A DNA stretch of 35,251 nucleotides from Gordonia rhizosphera NBRC 16068 (lineage in GTDB: Bacteria > Actinomycetota > Actinomycetes > Mycobacteriales > Mycobacteriaceae). Below the pieces are notes generated by a model. The model ran no database searches. It saw only the letters and a program-made list of their open reading frames with translations, and was not told the DNA's origin. This document shows positions 21,761-30,002 of this stretch, piece after piece. The stretch spans positions 1 to 35,251 of the forward strand of contig NZ_BAHC01000040.1 of the NCBI RefSeq assembly GCF_000298195.1, given 5' to 3'. The first letter of the stretch is position 1, and each line of letters begins with the position of its first letter. Made by a program: the position numbers and the translations under genes.

Positions 21761-24039
21761 CGGACCTCCTGTGACCACGTCGCCGGCTGGATCTCCTCGA
21801 TCGCGGCGATGCGCGCGAGTCGCCCACGCATGAGCTCCACCTCGTCGAGCCAGGCCTGGCGCGCGGCAACCAGGTCCGCGACGTCCTCGCCATGGATGAG
21901 GCCACGATTGTCGGCGAGCTGATAGCCGCCGTCGTAGAGATCCTTGGACACTGAATCCTTGCTCCGCACAACACCTTGCAGGGACAGCTGACGGCCGAGT
22001 CCCAGGCAGTCGGCGATCAGTTCGCCCTTGTCGCGTGACGTGGCGCCGAGCTGCACGAGCCGAGTGGCGACGACGAGTTGCGCATCGAAGAACGGCTGCA
22101 GGGTGCGGCGCGCCAGCAGACCGCCCGTGCGAGCGTGGAGTATTTCATACGTCCACTCCTGGGTGGGGATCACTCCTCGCCACGCCGGCGCGATCAGATC
22201 GAGCTCGGCAGCGAGTCGATGCAGGTACTCGTCCTTCGGTGGGAAGAAGAACTCGAATTTAAGCAGGTCTCTCATCCTCATCGCCTCGCGCTGCGACGCT
22301 GCCAGCAGGCCCTCGTCGGTGGCGTAATCACCGGTGGCTTCGACCTCACCCTCGGCGACCGCCAGCATGTTGACCTCGACGATGGCCCGGTTCACGAAAT
22401 GATGCAGCGCACCGTTGCGGTAGTAGGCGGCGATCGCGCGATTCTCCGGCACGATCGACCAGACCGGTTCGGATCCGCCGTCGAAGCAGCTGACCACGCC
22501 GTTGCCGGCCAGCACTCGTAGGGTCTGGGTCAGGCCGAGCCCGCGGCAGCGCGCCGGGTCGGGACCGGGTAGGTCACGTCGTGCGATGTAGTCCAGCAGC
22601 GGCGCGAGAATGGCCTCGATCTCGGGCAGGGTGTAGGCGCGGTCCTGCGCGCCCAGGAGCGCGAAACCGGCCAGCGACGTCGCCGAGATCGGTGTGGCGG
22701 AGTTGATCTCGTCCATCACCCGGAACGCGACCTTCTCCAGTCGCGCGCGACCCACACCGGCGTCGTCGAGTGCCGACCGCAGTGAGAACGGCGTGCCGAA
22801 GCGGACCCGCGCCTCACCCAGATAGCTGCGCTGTGCCCTGGCATACCGGAGGAGCCAGCCGACACTCTCGGGCTTCTTGGTGCCGCCGGCGTCCTCGGCG
22901 GCTATCGCGCCGACCTCCTGGAGTTGGTCGTAGACGATCGAGGTGGGCACGATGGTCACATCGCCCGTCTCGAGTTGGGTCACGCCATCGACGACGTAGG
23001 TGAGCAAGCCCAACATCGGTTTGCGGAGCTTACCCGTCCGGCTGCGTCCGCCTTCGATGTACCACTCCAGATTGAACCGTTTCTCGACGATGTACGCGAG
23101 ATAGGACCGCATGGCGAACTTGTAGACCGGGTCCGCCCCGAACTTGCGTCGGATGAAGATCATGCCGGCACGCCGCGCGACCGGACCCACCGGCCAGAAC
23201 GAGAGGTTCTCGCCGCCGAGCACGAGATTGGGCGGGAAGTCGTTGCTGCGCAGAACCTTCGCCAGCACGACCGAATCGGCGTAGGACCGATGCGACGGTA
23301 GGAACACGAGACCGGTCGACTTGTTCAGTGTCCGCAGGGTGTTGAGGGTGTCGAGATCGACGGACACGTTCCATGCGCGTTCGTGGAGCCTGTCGAACGT
23401 GGCCGAGAACAGGTCGACCATCAGGCGGCTCTGGGTGGCCACGAAGCCGGACAACTTGTCGGTGGCCTCGGCGACCACCGCGTCGGCGGGCCTGCCCAGT
23501 TCGGCCGCCAGCTTCGCCGCACCAGCCCGGAACCGTGCCGAGCTGCTGATCTGTTCGGCGACCAGCTGAGGAACCTTGTAGCGGTCGCCGATGATCTGCC
23601 GCTCGGCGCGCTCGGCGGACAGCGACGCCTGGACGGCGACGAACTTCCCGAACGGTTCGCCCTCCGCGAGGTCACGTGTGTACCGCTCATGCAGTTCCTC
23701 GACGGTTGCCGGTACGCCCTCGACTACACGGAGGCTGTCCGGCCGCCGCCCCCGGATCAGCGGCTGGAGGAGTCCGACGGGCCGCCGTGGATTGGACAGC
23801 ACCAGCACGTCACCGAGCGTGACCCGCCGCTCGCCTTGACGGACTGCCGGTAGCCACACCGGCCGGACAGGCACGAGGAGGGTATCGGCAGTCAGTCTGT
23901 CGAAGTCGACCTCGTCTGGCCGCCGCACCGGGGCATCCGGGTAGGCGGTCGACGCCCATTCGGTGACCGCCTGTATCTCGCACGACGTGCGGGCCTCCGC
24001 CAGAACAACCACAGCATCGGTCACCTGCATCACCCTCAC
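21757..24039 (-). CDS. plsB: Glycerol-3-phosphate 1-O-acyltransferase
   Basis: 760 residues, the usual size for PlsB. Acyltransferase block I is PSHRSYADSVVL (His250, Asp255), followed by LGGENLSFWPVGPVARRAG, block II FIRRKFG, block III YIEGGRSRTGKLRKP (Glu329-Gly330-Gly331) and block IV VTIVPTSIVYDQL. It transfers an acyl group from acyl-CoA or acyl-ACP to position 1 of glycerol-3-phosphate, the committed step of glycerolipid synthesis, at the inner membrane. Start: GTG 24039 or ATG 24030; neither has a decisive ribosome binding site. It is the first gene of plsB, HAD-plsC, WS/DGAT, with ATGA coupling to the next. Confidence 0.95.
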   Translation of the reverse strand: MRVMQVTDAVVVLAEARTSCEIQAVTEWASTAYPDAPVRRPDEVDFDRLTADTLLVPVRPVWLPAVRQGERRVTLGDVLVLSNPRRPVGLLQPLIRGRRPDSLRVVEGVPATVEELHERYTRDLAEGEPFGKFVAVQASLSAERAERQIIGDRYKVPQLVAEQISSSARFRAGAAKLAAELGRPADAVVAEATDKLSGFVATQSRLMVDLFSATFDRLHERAWNVSVDLDTLNTLRTLNKSTGLVFLPSHRSYADSVVLAKVLRSNDFPPNLVLGGENLSFWPVGPVARRAGMIFIRRKFGADPVYKFAMRSYLAYIVEKRFNLEWYIEGGRSRTGKLRKPMLGLLTYVVDGVTQLETGDVTIVPTSIVYDQLQEVGAIAAEDAGGTKKPESVGWLLRYARAQRSYLGEARVRFGTPFSLRSALDDAGVGRARLEKVAFRVMDEINSATPISATSLAGFALLGAQDRAYTLPEIEAILAPLLDYIARRDLPGPDPARCRGLGLTQTLRVLAGNGVVSCFDGGSEPVWSIVPENRAIAAYYRNGALHHFVNRAIVEVNMLAVAEGEVEATGDYATDEGLLAASQREAMRMRDLLKFEFFFPPKDEYLHRLAAELDLIAPAWRGVIPTQEWTYEILHARTGGLLARRTLQPFFDAQLVVATRLVQLGATSRDKGELIADCLGLGRQLSLQGVVRSKDSVSKDLYDGGYQLADNRGLIHGEDVADLVAARQAWLDEVELMRGRLARIAAIEEIQPATWSQEVR

Positions 24040-24418
24040 GTCTCATCGGCCTACACCGCTGCCCCGACGTCCGCCGCAGGACACCATCGGCGGATGTCGA
24101 CGCCGACCGCAGCATGCCCATTGTGACTCGGCTCATAGCGGGCAGGGCGTGTTTTGGGTGATCACCGGTCACACGTATCACCGATTCGCTGGGCCGACGG
24201 TGATGCGAGGCCTGACCCGTGTGGCGTTGCCGGGAGCGGCGGCAGCGTTCGCCCACCATCTACGCCGCGATCCTGATGGGGCGCTCATCAGGGGAATTCT
24301 GACCGTGGTAGGGCGTCTTGCCGAACACGGCACACCCGGCTCCAGTCCGGGCGGTGATGCCGGGTAGAGAACTCGCCCGCCGACGGCCGGGCTGTCGACG
24401 GGCGGGGGCTTCACCGGG
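24040..24418. other. Gap between plsB and the alcohol dehydrogenase gene
   Basis: 379 bases with no gene I can support. Two adjacent hairpins lie at 24319-24332 (TGCCG-AACA-CGGCA) and 24335-24351 (CCCGG-CTCCAGT-CCGGG). The second imitates a tRNA T-arm, but the rest does not fold as a tRNA. The plsB promoter should lie near the left end, but no convincing -35/-10 pair stands out. The right end carries the terminator-like hairpin of the dehydrogenase operon. Confidence 0.4.
24374..24404 (-). terminator. Hairpin after the alcohol dehydrogenase gene
   Basis: Arms CGCCCGCCGAC (24374-24384) and GTCGACGGGCG (24394-24404) match in 10 of 11 positions around a 9-base loop. The right arm lies 14 bases downstream of the dehydrogenase stop in the sense of transcription. 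No U-run follows. It is the probable end of the monooxygenase-hydrolase-dehydrogenase transcript. Confidence 0.55.
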
Positions 24419-25543
24419 TCAGTCGAATACGACGACGCCCCGGATGTTCTTACCGGCGTGCATGTCGTCGTAGCCCTCGGCGATCTGATCGAGGGTGTAC
24501 TCGCGGGTGATCAGCTCGTCGAGCTTGAGGTGGCCCTTCTGGTACATGCGGATCAGGTTGGGGATGTCGCGCCGCGGGTTGGACTCGCCGAACAACGACC
24601 CCTGAAGGCGCTTCTGCATCAGGGTGAGATCGGTGAACACGATCGGTGCATCGGTGGAGATCGGGCCGAGCCCGGTCACCACCACGGTGCCGGCCTTGCG
24701 GATCGAGGCGAGCGCGTCGGCCACCATCTGGCCGGCCAGAATGCCGACGGTGATGATGGTGGAATCGGCGCCTTGGCCGTTGGTGACCGATCGTGCGTAC
24801 TCGGTGGCGTCGGCGATCGAGGTGTAGAAATGGGTGGCGCCGAAGAGCTTCGCCTTCTCTTCCTTGGTGGCCACCGGGTCGACGGCGATGATGTTGAGGG
24901 CCCCGGCATGGGCGGCGCCCTGCAGGGCATTGGCGCCGATACCGCCGATACCCATCACGATGACGGTGTCGCCGGGCTGGACATGCGCGGAGTTGACGGC
25001 CGATCCCCATCCGGTGGGGACGCCACAGCTGAGCAGTGCCATCTGCTTGAGCGGCAGCGACTTGTCGATCTTGATCACCGAAGCCGTTGAAGCCGTGGTG
25101 TATTCGCTGAATGTCGAGATACCGCACTGCTGTCCGACCGCAGTTCCGTCAGGCAGGTGCATCCGGAAGCTCCCTGGGTCCTCGGCGCGGGCGCCCGTCA
25201 TCAGTGATGCGCCCAGGTCGCACAGATTGGACATGCCCCGCGCGCAGAACTCGCACTTGCCGCAGGCGGGCAGGAAGGAGAAGACCACGTGGTCGCCGAC
25301 CTCGAAACCCGGGGTGTCCGGGCCGACCGCGGTGATGACCCCGGCGCCCTCGTGGCCGCCGGCATACGGATACACATCCGGCGGCAGGTCGCCGGTGGCG
25401 TTGTGGTCGTCGGAATGACACAGCCCGGCGGCTGCGAGCTTGACGGTCACCTCGTTCTGGCGCGGATCGTCGAGTTCCACGGTGACGGTCTCGTAGCGAC
25501 CCGGGGGCTGTTTGATGACGGAGGTCCGAGTGGTGATCGGCAT
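24419..25543 (-). CDS. Zinc alcohol dehydrogenase, NDMA-dependent type
   Basis: 374 residues of the MDR superfamily. Catalytic zinc ligands are seen in GLCHSDD (Cys42) and GGHEGAG (His64, Glu65). The structural zinc loop is CGKCEFCARGMSNLC (Cys94, 97, 100, 108), and the nucleotide fold is GIGGIGANALQGAAHAG. Overall features (MPITTRTSVIKQPPGRYE at the start, GDLPPDVYPYAGGHEGAG) match actinobacterial NDMA-dependent dehydrogenases, in which the coenzyme stays tightly bound and the natural electron carrier is often mycofactocin. It oxidises an alcohol to an aldehyde or ketone. It lies 35 bp after the hydrolase gene (RBS AAGGAG) and is the last gene of the module. No mycofactocin genes are in this window. 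Confidence 0.9.
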   Translation of the reverse strand: MPITTRTSVIKQPPGRYETVTVELDDPRQNEVTVKLAAAGLCHSDDHNATGDLPPDVYPYAGGHEGAGVITAVGPDTPGFEVGDHVVFSFLPACGKCEFCARGMSNLCDLGASLMTGARAEDPGSFRMHLPDGTAVGQQCGISTFSEYTTASTASVIKIDKSLPLKQMALLSCGVPTGWGSAVNSAHVQPGDTVIVMGIGGIGANALQGAAHAGALNIIAVDPVATKEEKAKLFGATHFYTSIADATEYARSVTNGQGADSTIITVGILAGQMVADALASIRKAGTVVVTGLGPISTDAPIVFTDLTLMQKRLQGSLFGESNPRRDIPNLIRMYQKGHLKLDELITREYTLDQIAEGYDDMHAGKNIRGVVVFD

Positions 25544-25578
25544 GGTTGGTGTCTCCTTGCTTATTGAGTTTCGGGTGC

Positions 25579-26415
25579 TTACGAAGCGATCGGATGCTTG
25601 GCCAGGTGCTCGGCGACAAGCGCGGTGAACTTGTCCGGGAGTTCCATGAGCATGGCGTGACTGGAGCCGGAGCCGGTGAAGACCTCGAGACGTGCGGTGG
25701 GGATGCGCTCGGCGACCATGCGCCCCTGCGCCGCCGGGGTGAGCAGGTCGTTCTCGCCGGCGATCACCAACGTCGGCGCGGTGATCTGTTCGAGCCGGTC
25801 GATGGCGTCATGAGCGAGGTCGGCGTCCCACTGCTCGGCGACGGTCGCCATCGCCGTCGGACTGCTCGGGAACAGTGGCTCGAGGGCGGCCATCATGCCC
25901 GCGAAGTCGGGTGTCTCGAGAAGCTCTGGGCTGTAGGCGATTCCCAACGCGGTCAGCGCGGCAAGCCGGTCGCCGGTTCGCCACGGGTGCGCGAGACCGG
26001 TGAACACCGCCGTCTGGAACACGTTGGTGCGACCCCAGGTCGCGGCGAGTGCGACCGCACCCACCGCGTCGGGGTGGGCAATCGCAAGTTCCTGCGCGAC
26101 GGTGCTCCCCAGCGACCAGCCGAGGACGTGTGCCTTGGCGATTCCGAGCTGCCGCAGCACCTCGTGGGCATCCTCGGCAAGCGAGCGCATCGACAGCGGC
26201 CCGGTCCCGCGTTCGGAACCGCCGATACCGCGATGGTTATAGGTGATGACGCGGTACTCCGCGGCCAGGGCCGGCACGATCGGTGCCCACAACTCGTGCG
26301 GTTGGCTGGTACCGCAGATCAGGAGGAGCGGTTCTCCCTCGCCGTACTGGGCGGTTTCCAGGCTGGTGCCGTCGGGCAGGGTGATCGTCTGCGCGGCGGG
26401 CTGTGGTTGGGTCAT
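25579..26415 (-). CDS. Alpha/beta hydrolase (putative esterase/lactonase of the BVMO pathway)
   Basis: 278 residues from ATG 26415 (RBS AAGGAAC; a TTG one codon earlier is less likely). Motifs: oxyanion region LLLICGTSQPHELW, nucleophile elbow VLGWSLGSTVAQELA with Ser101, acid GENDLLTP (Asp near 226), and base SGSSHAMLMELP (His near 254). It lies between the Baeyer-Villiger monooxygenase (48 bp upstream) and the alcohol dehydrogenase (35 bp downstream), all on one strand. Hydrolysis of the ester or lactone made by the monooxygenase is the natural role. The fold resembles the 3-oxoadipate-enol-lactonase-like group. Function follows from context. Confidence 0.88.
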   Translation of the reverse strand: MTQPQPAAQTITLPDGTSLETAQYGEGEPLLLICGTSQPHELWAPIVPALAAEYRVITYNHRGIGGSERGTGPLSMRSLAEDAHEVLRQLGIAKAHVLGWSLGSTVAQELAIAHPDAVGAVALAATWGRTNVFQTAVFTGLAHPWRTGDRLAALTALGIAYSPELLETPDFAGMMAALEPLFPSSPTAMATVAEQWDADLAHDAIDRLEQITAPTLVIAGENDLLTPAAQGRMVAERIPTARLEVFTGSGSSHAMLMELPDKFTALVAEHLAKHPIAS

Positions 26416-26463
26416 CAAGTGTTCCTTTGGCTTCGGTGTCCGGATCAGGGGTGGTCGCGGTGA

Positions 26464-28089
26464 TCAGCGGGTGAGGGCGAATCCTTTGTAGCCGGCGCGG
26501 GCGACCTCGTCGCAATGGAGGCGGTAGTCGCCGACGCCACCCAGGTAGGCCATGAAGATGCGTGGTTTGCCCGGCACATTGGCGCCGTTGTACCACGAGT
26601 TCGCCTGCGGGAGCAGAGTCGAGTCGGCGACCTCGTTGACATGGGCGACCCACTCGTCCTCGGCGGTGTCGGTGGCCTCGATGATTCGTGCGTCGGTGTC
26701 CTGCATGTGTGCGATTGCGTCGGCAATCCAATCGGAGTGCTGTTCGATGGACACGACCATGTTGCTGAACACCGATGGGCTGCCCGGGCCGGTGATCAGG
26801 AACATGTTGGGGAAGCCGGACATGGCCAGTCCCAACAGGTTACGTGGTCCGTCCTGCCACTTCTCGGTCAATGCCTGTCCATTGCGACCGCGGATGTCGA
26901 TGGCCGACAGGGCGCCGGTGAAGGCGTCGAATCCGGTGGCGAACACGATGGCGTCCAGCTCGTATTCGGTGTCGCCGGCCTTGATGCCGTTGGCGGTGAT
27001 GCGTTCGATCGGGCTCTCGTTGACGTCGACGAGGGTGACGTTGTCTCGGTTGAAGGTCTCGAAGTAGTTGGTGTCCACGCAGATTCGCTTGCCACCAAAG
27101 GGGTAGCCCTTCGGGATCAGCCGCTCGGCCACGTCCGGATCGTCGACCTTCGCGCGGATCTTCTTGGCAAAGAACTCCTTGGCCGCGTTGTTCGAGGACT
27201 CGTCGGTGAGAACATCGGCGAATGCCCCGTACATGGGCAGTCCGCCCATCTGCCAGCGCTCTTCGAGGATGGCATCGCGCTCTTCGGATGGCATGTCCGC
27301 TGCCGCGGCCTCGACCATCGGCACCGACATGCCCAGGAAGGACTCCTTCTGCATCCGCCGGCGGGCGTCGAATCCGTCGGCACCATCTTTGCGCTCGCTG
27401 TCGGAGAGAACGTGGTTACCGGCCGGCACACTGTAATTGGCGGTTCGCTGGAACACCGTCAGTGCCTCCGCCTGATCGGCGATCACCGGGATCGACTGGA
27501 TGCCCGACGATCCCGTACCGATGATGCCGACGCGCTTGCCGGTGAAGTCCACCCCACCGTCGGGCCACCGGGCCGTGTGATACCACTGGCCGGCGAAGTC
27601 GTCGAGTCCATCGAAGTCCGGAGTGCGGGCCGCGGTCAGGCAACCGGTGGCGAGGATGACGAAGCGTGCGCTGATGCGCTCGTTCTGATCGGTCGTCACC
27701 GTCCAGGTCTGGGCGACATCGTCGAAGATCGACGCGGTCACCCGGGTGTTCAGCGAGATGTCACGGCGCAGCTCGAAACGGTCGGCCACGTGATTGAGGT
27801 AGGCGAGCAGTTCTTCCTGTCGCGGGTAGCGTTCGCTCCACTGCCAGTCCCGGATCAGGTCGTCATCGAACGAGTACTGGTAGTCAACGCTCTCGATGTC
27901 GCACCGGGCGCCGGGATAGCGGTTCCAGAACCAGGTTCCGCCGACTCCGCTTCCGGCTTCGAATACGCGCACCGACAGACCTTGTCCACGGAGCCGGTGC
28001 AGGAGGTAGAGGCCGGCGAAGCCGGCGCCGACCACGGCGACGTCGACGTCGGTGGATGTGGACGAAGTGGGTGAGCTGGCGATATCCAT
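26464..28089 (-). CDS. Flavin-containing Baeyer-Villiger monooxygenase (type I)
   Basis: 541 residues from ATG 28089 (AGGAA about 6 bases upstream); the longer frame to 28197 adds an unconserved leader. It has an FAD fingerprint VAVVGAGFAGLYLLHRL (Gly21-Gly26), the type I BVMO signature FAGQWYHTARWP at 165-176, and an NADPH fingerprint VGIIGTGSSGIQSIP (191-196). Further family segments are GGTWFWNRYPGARCDIES and NMFLITGPGSPSVFSNM. The enzyme inserts one oxygen of O2 next to a ketone carbonyl using NADPH, giving an ester or lactone. Length fits cyclohexanone/cyclopentanone/acetone-type enzymes, but the substrate cannot be read from the sequence. First gene of the BVMO-hydrolase-dehydrogenase set. 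Confidence 0.93.
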   Translation of the reverse strand: MDIASSPTSSTSTDVDVAVVGAGFAGLYLLHRLRGQGLSVRVFEAGSGVGGTWFWNRYPGARCDIESVDYQYSFDDDLIRDWQWSERYPRQEELLAYLNHVADRFELRRDISLNTRVTASIFDDVAQTWTVTTDQNERISARFVILATGCLTAARTPDFDGLDDFAGQWYHTARWPDGGVDFTGKRVGIIGTGSSGIQSIPVIADQAEALTVFQRTANYSVPAGNHVLSDSERKDGADGFDARRRMQKESFLGMSVPMVEAAAADMPSEERDAILEERWQMGGLPMYGAFADVLTDESSNNAAKEFFAKKIRAKVDDPDVAERLIPKGYPFGGKRICVDTNYFETFNRDNVTLVDVNESPIERITANGIKAGDTEYELDAIVFATGFDAFTGALSAIDIRGRNGQALTEKWQDGPRNLLGLAMSGFPNMFLITGPGSPSVFSNMVVSIEQHSDWIADAIAHMQDTDARIIEATDTAEDEWVAHVNEVADSTLLPQANSWYNGANVPGKPRIFMAYLGGVGDYRLHCDEVARAGYKGFALTR

Positions 28090-28210
28090 CGAGGTTCCTC
28101 GCGTTGAGATGTGGGGTGGTGACACCCGGAGAACCGGTGCGGCGGAGCCGCCGGCGACCTGCGGGTGAAAGGAGCCGGGCGGTGTGAGGCGCGCCACGAA
28201 CTCTTCCTCA

Positions 28211-28239
28211 AGTAGACCGGGTCACTCGCGACCTGTCAT
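28211..28239 (-). promoter_or_regulatory. Possible promoter of the monooxygenase operon
   Basis: On the reverse strand ATGACA (28239-28234), a 17-base spacer, and TCTACT (28216-28211) resemble a -35/-10 pair. The transcript would start near 28204 with a leader of about 115 bases before ATG 28089. It lies downstream of the palindrome at 28270-28286 in the direction of transcription. Confidence 0.4.
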
Positions 28240-28269
28240 CGGGCTGATCGGGCATCTTCGGTCCGATCG

Positions 28270-28286
28270 TTGTGCCCGCGGCACAA
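28270..28286. promoter_or_regulatory. Perfect palindrome TTGTGCC-CGC-GGCACAA, candidate PucR operator
   Basis: Both 7-base arms match exactly around a 3-base centre. It lies 19 bases past the end of the pucR-type gene and about 75 bases upstream of the predicted start of the monooxygenase transcript, a position suited to an activator. It could alternatively be a terminator stem for the regulator gene, but no U-run follows and a 3-base loop is tight. Confidence 0.5.
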
Positions 28287-28305
28287 TCGGGGTCGGGCCG
28301 GGGGT

Positions 28306-29580
28306 TCAGGTCGCGGCGGGAGCGCCGTCGACGCCCGTCGCGCCCAACCAACGGCGAGCCTGCAGGGCAAGCTGGAGGTCGATCTGGCCGGGGGTCGCGC
28401 GTCGGCCCAAGAGTTCCTCCGCGCGCCGTACGCGGTTGTGGATCGTGTTCTTGTGACAGCCGAGCTGATCGGCGGCAGCGCTGAGGCTCCCACCGGAACC
28501 CAGAAACGCACTCAAGCCCTCGCGGAGACGTGCATGTGGTTCGTCGTCGATGGCGAGCTCGCCGAGCGTCTCGCCCACCCACTCCCGCGCCCGGGTGAGA
28601 TCGTGGCACAGGAAACTGAGCCCGGAAACCTCGCGGTAGGCGACCACACGCGGGCAATCCGGTGTGGCGACCAGCGCCACTGATCGCGCCGCGAGCGCAT
28701 TCCTGTGCGAGCGGCTGAAGCCGTCCACGCCGACACCCGGTTCGCCGAGCGCCGCGCGTGCGTTGGGGTGCTGTTCGCACAGAACCCGCTCGAGTTCGCC
28801 CGCGAGATCGGCGCTCTCCGTGGTGTCGGCCGGGAGTGAGAGCCAGGCCCACAGGGTCGAGTCGTCCTGGGGAACCGACAACGGTGGCTGGCGACATCCG
28901 ATTCGATCCGAGATTCGTGCGATGGCCCGCGCGAGACCTTCCGATCTGGGCACCTCTGAATCGCTGTCGTCCCAGACGATGAGCGCGAGATGCTTCGTCG
29001 CCAGGCGGTAGCCCAGCGCGGCTTCGACCTCTGCCGTCGCCGTTACCCGCCCGGTCAACAGCGCGTTCAGCCGGTCTGCGCGCAGTGATGATTGTCGTCG
29101 CAGCCAGCGGTCGCGTTCGGCGTCGTAGACGGGCCCGATGCGTGCGAGCACCCGATCGAGATAGGTGTTCAGGAGCGTGCTGAGTTCGGTCGTCTCATCG
29201 GCCAGTTCACGGACTTCATCGGCTCGGTGATCGAGCTCTGCGAGGCACGTCAGGAAGAAGCTCGAGTTGCAGATGTGGTATGCCCGCCACAGCGAACTGA
29301 GCGGTACCCCGTGCTGGGCGAGGAGCTGTGCGTACTGTAGTGCGCCGGCGGTCGGCTCGATCAGTTCCAGATCGACCGGTTGCACCATCAGGTGCAGAAG
29401 CTGGGAGACGTTGGACTCGATGCTGGCTCGTAGCCGACCCTGCAGGGCATCGTCGTCGGCGAGATCGGGAACCTGCGCGAGCAGTGCGTCGTACAGGCCG
29501 TCGACGATGGTTCGGGATCGCTCGGACAGGCTCGCGCCGATCTCGGCGAGCGTACCTTGCGAATCGGTGAAGGTGGTCAT
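28306..29580 (-). CDS. PucR-family transcriptional regulator
   Basis: 424 residues. The C-terminus carries the PucR helix-turn-helix: LSAFLGSGGSLSAAADQLGC, then HKNTIHNRVRRAEELLGR (about 355-395). The middle holds a degenerate GGDEF-like region (LIVWDDSD... to ...ARAALGEPGVGVDGFSRSH). The N-terminal ~160 residues are helical and resemble an RsbR-type sensor domain (LIEPTAGALQYAQLLAQHGV; SLWRAYHICNSSFF). PucR proteins usually activate nearby catabolic genes when substrate is present. Here the monooxygenase operon follows 216 bp downstream on the same strand. Its ATG overlaps the stop of a 35-codon ORF (ATGA at 29577-29580), so translation may be coupled to that relic. Confidence 0.9.
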   Translation of the reverse strand: MTTFTDSQGTLAEIGASLSERSRTIVDGLYDALLAQVPDLADDDALQGRLRASIESNVSQLLHLMVQPVDLELIEPTAGALQYAQLLAQHGVPLSSLWRAYHICNSSFFLTCLAELDHRADEVRELADETTELSTLLNTYLDRVLARIGPVYDAERDRWLRRQSSLRADRLNALLTGRVTATAEVEAALGYRLATKHLALIVWDDSDSEVPRSEGLARAIARISDRIGCRQPPLSVPQDDSTLWAWLSLPADTTESADLAGELERVLCEQHPNARAALGEPGVGVDGFSRSHRNALAARSVALVATPDCPRVVAYREVSGLSFLCHDLTRAREWVGETLGELAIDDEPHARLREGLSAFLGSGGSLSAAADQLGCHKNTIHNRVRRAEELLGRRATPGQIDLQLALQARRWLGATGVDGAPAAT

Positions 29581-29684
29581 GCCTGATCGGGCCGGACGAT
29601 CACCACGCCACCGCCGCGTACCTCGAAGATGTCGTAGTGGCTGCGTGGGTCGCCGGACACGTATCCGTGATGGTGGAACTGCAT
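29577..29684 (-). pseudogene. 35-codon ORF: probable relic of a deleted FAD-dependent aromatic monooxygenase
   Basis: From ATG 29684 it reads MQFHHHGYVSGDPR and then SHYDIFEVRGGGVVIVRPDQ before the stop. The first part matches what I remember as the N-terminus of phenol/3-hydroxybenzoate-type flavin monooxygenases. The second resembles their C-terminal dimerisation-domain ending (VRPDQYVA type). Everything between, some 580-600 residues in such enzymes, would be missing, with the frame preserved. The stop overlaps the PucR start by ATGA. The alternative is a genuine microprotein, which the frame and the coupling allow. Recognition is from memory. Confidence 0.5.
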
Positions 29685-30002
29685 GGTCAGACCTCAGTCA
29701 TCCTCGGGCCGGTTTCCGCGGAGCGTCGTGTTGTGTTGTCTCGGTGGTGTCGGATCTGTGCACCGGCTGACGACCCAGTGGCGACAGGCACTCGATAAGG
29801 GCATCTGCGATGTGAGTCACTTGCCGACTCAGCATATACGATTTGGGATACGACGCACGAAGGCGGTGAGGGCCCGGCGCGCATCGGGCTTCGCGAGACG
29901 ATCGGCGTCACGTTCGACGCGTGGGTCGTCAGTGAGGACAGTCACCGGCGCGGACGCCCAAAAACCTCCCGCTGGCAGGGTGGGGGGAGAAGACTGGTAG
30001 TC
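29685..30002. other. Divergent gap between the PucR unit and the second WS/DGAT gene
   Basis: 318 bases without a supported gene. An inverted repeat TGAGTC-(7)-GACTCA lies at 29813-29831, directly before an AT-rich stretch (CATATACG at about 29833-29840) that may be a promoter for either direction. A reverse-strand open frame across 29829-30032 overlaps the start of the + gene and shows no family features. The right end supplies GGGGGAGA (about 29983-29990) as ribosome binding site for the GTG at 30003. Confidence 0.4.

Noticed and set aside
24284..24360. tRNA gene
   Set aside because: A T-arm-like stem-loop and GGTAG are present, but the acceptor stem pairs in only about 5 of 7 positions, the D-stem does not pair, and the anticodon arm forms a 5-bp/4-base hairpin instead.
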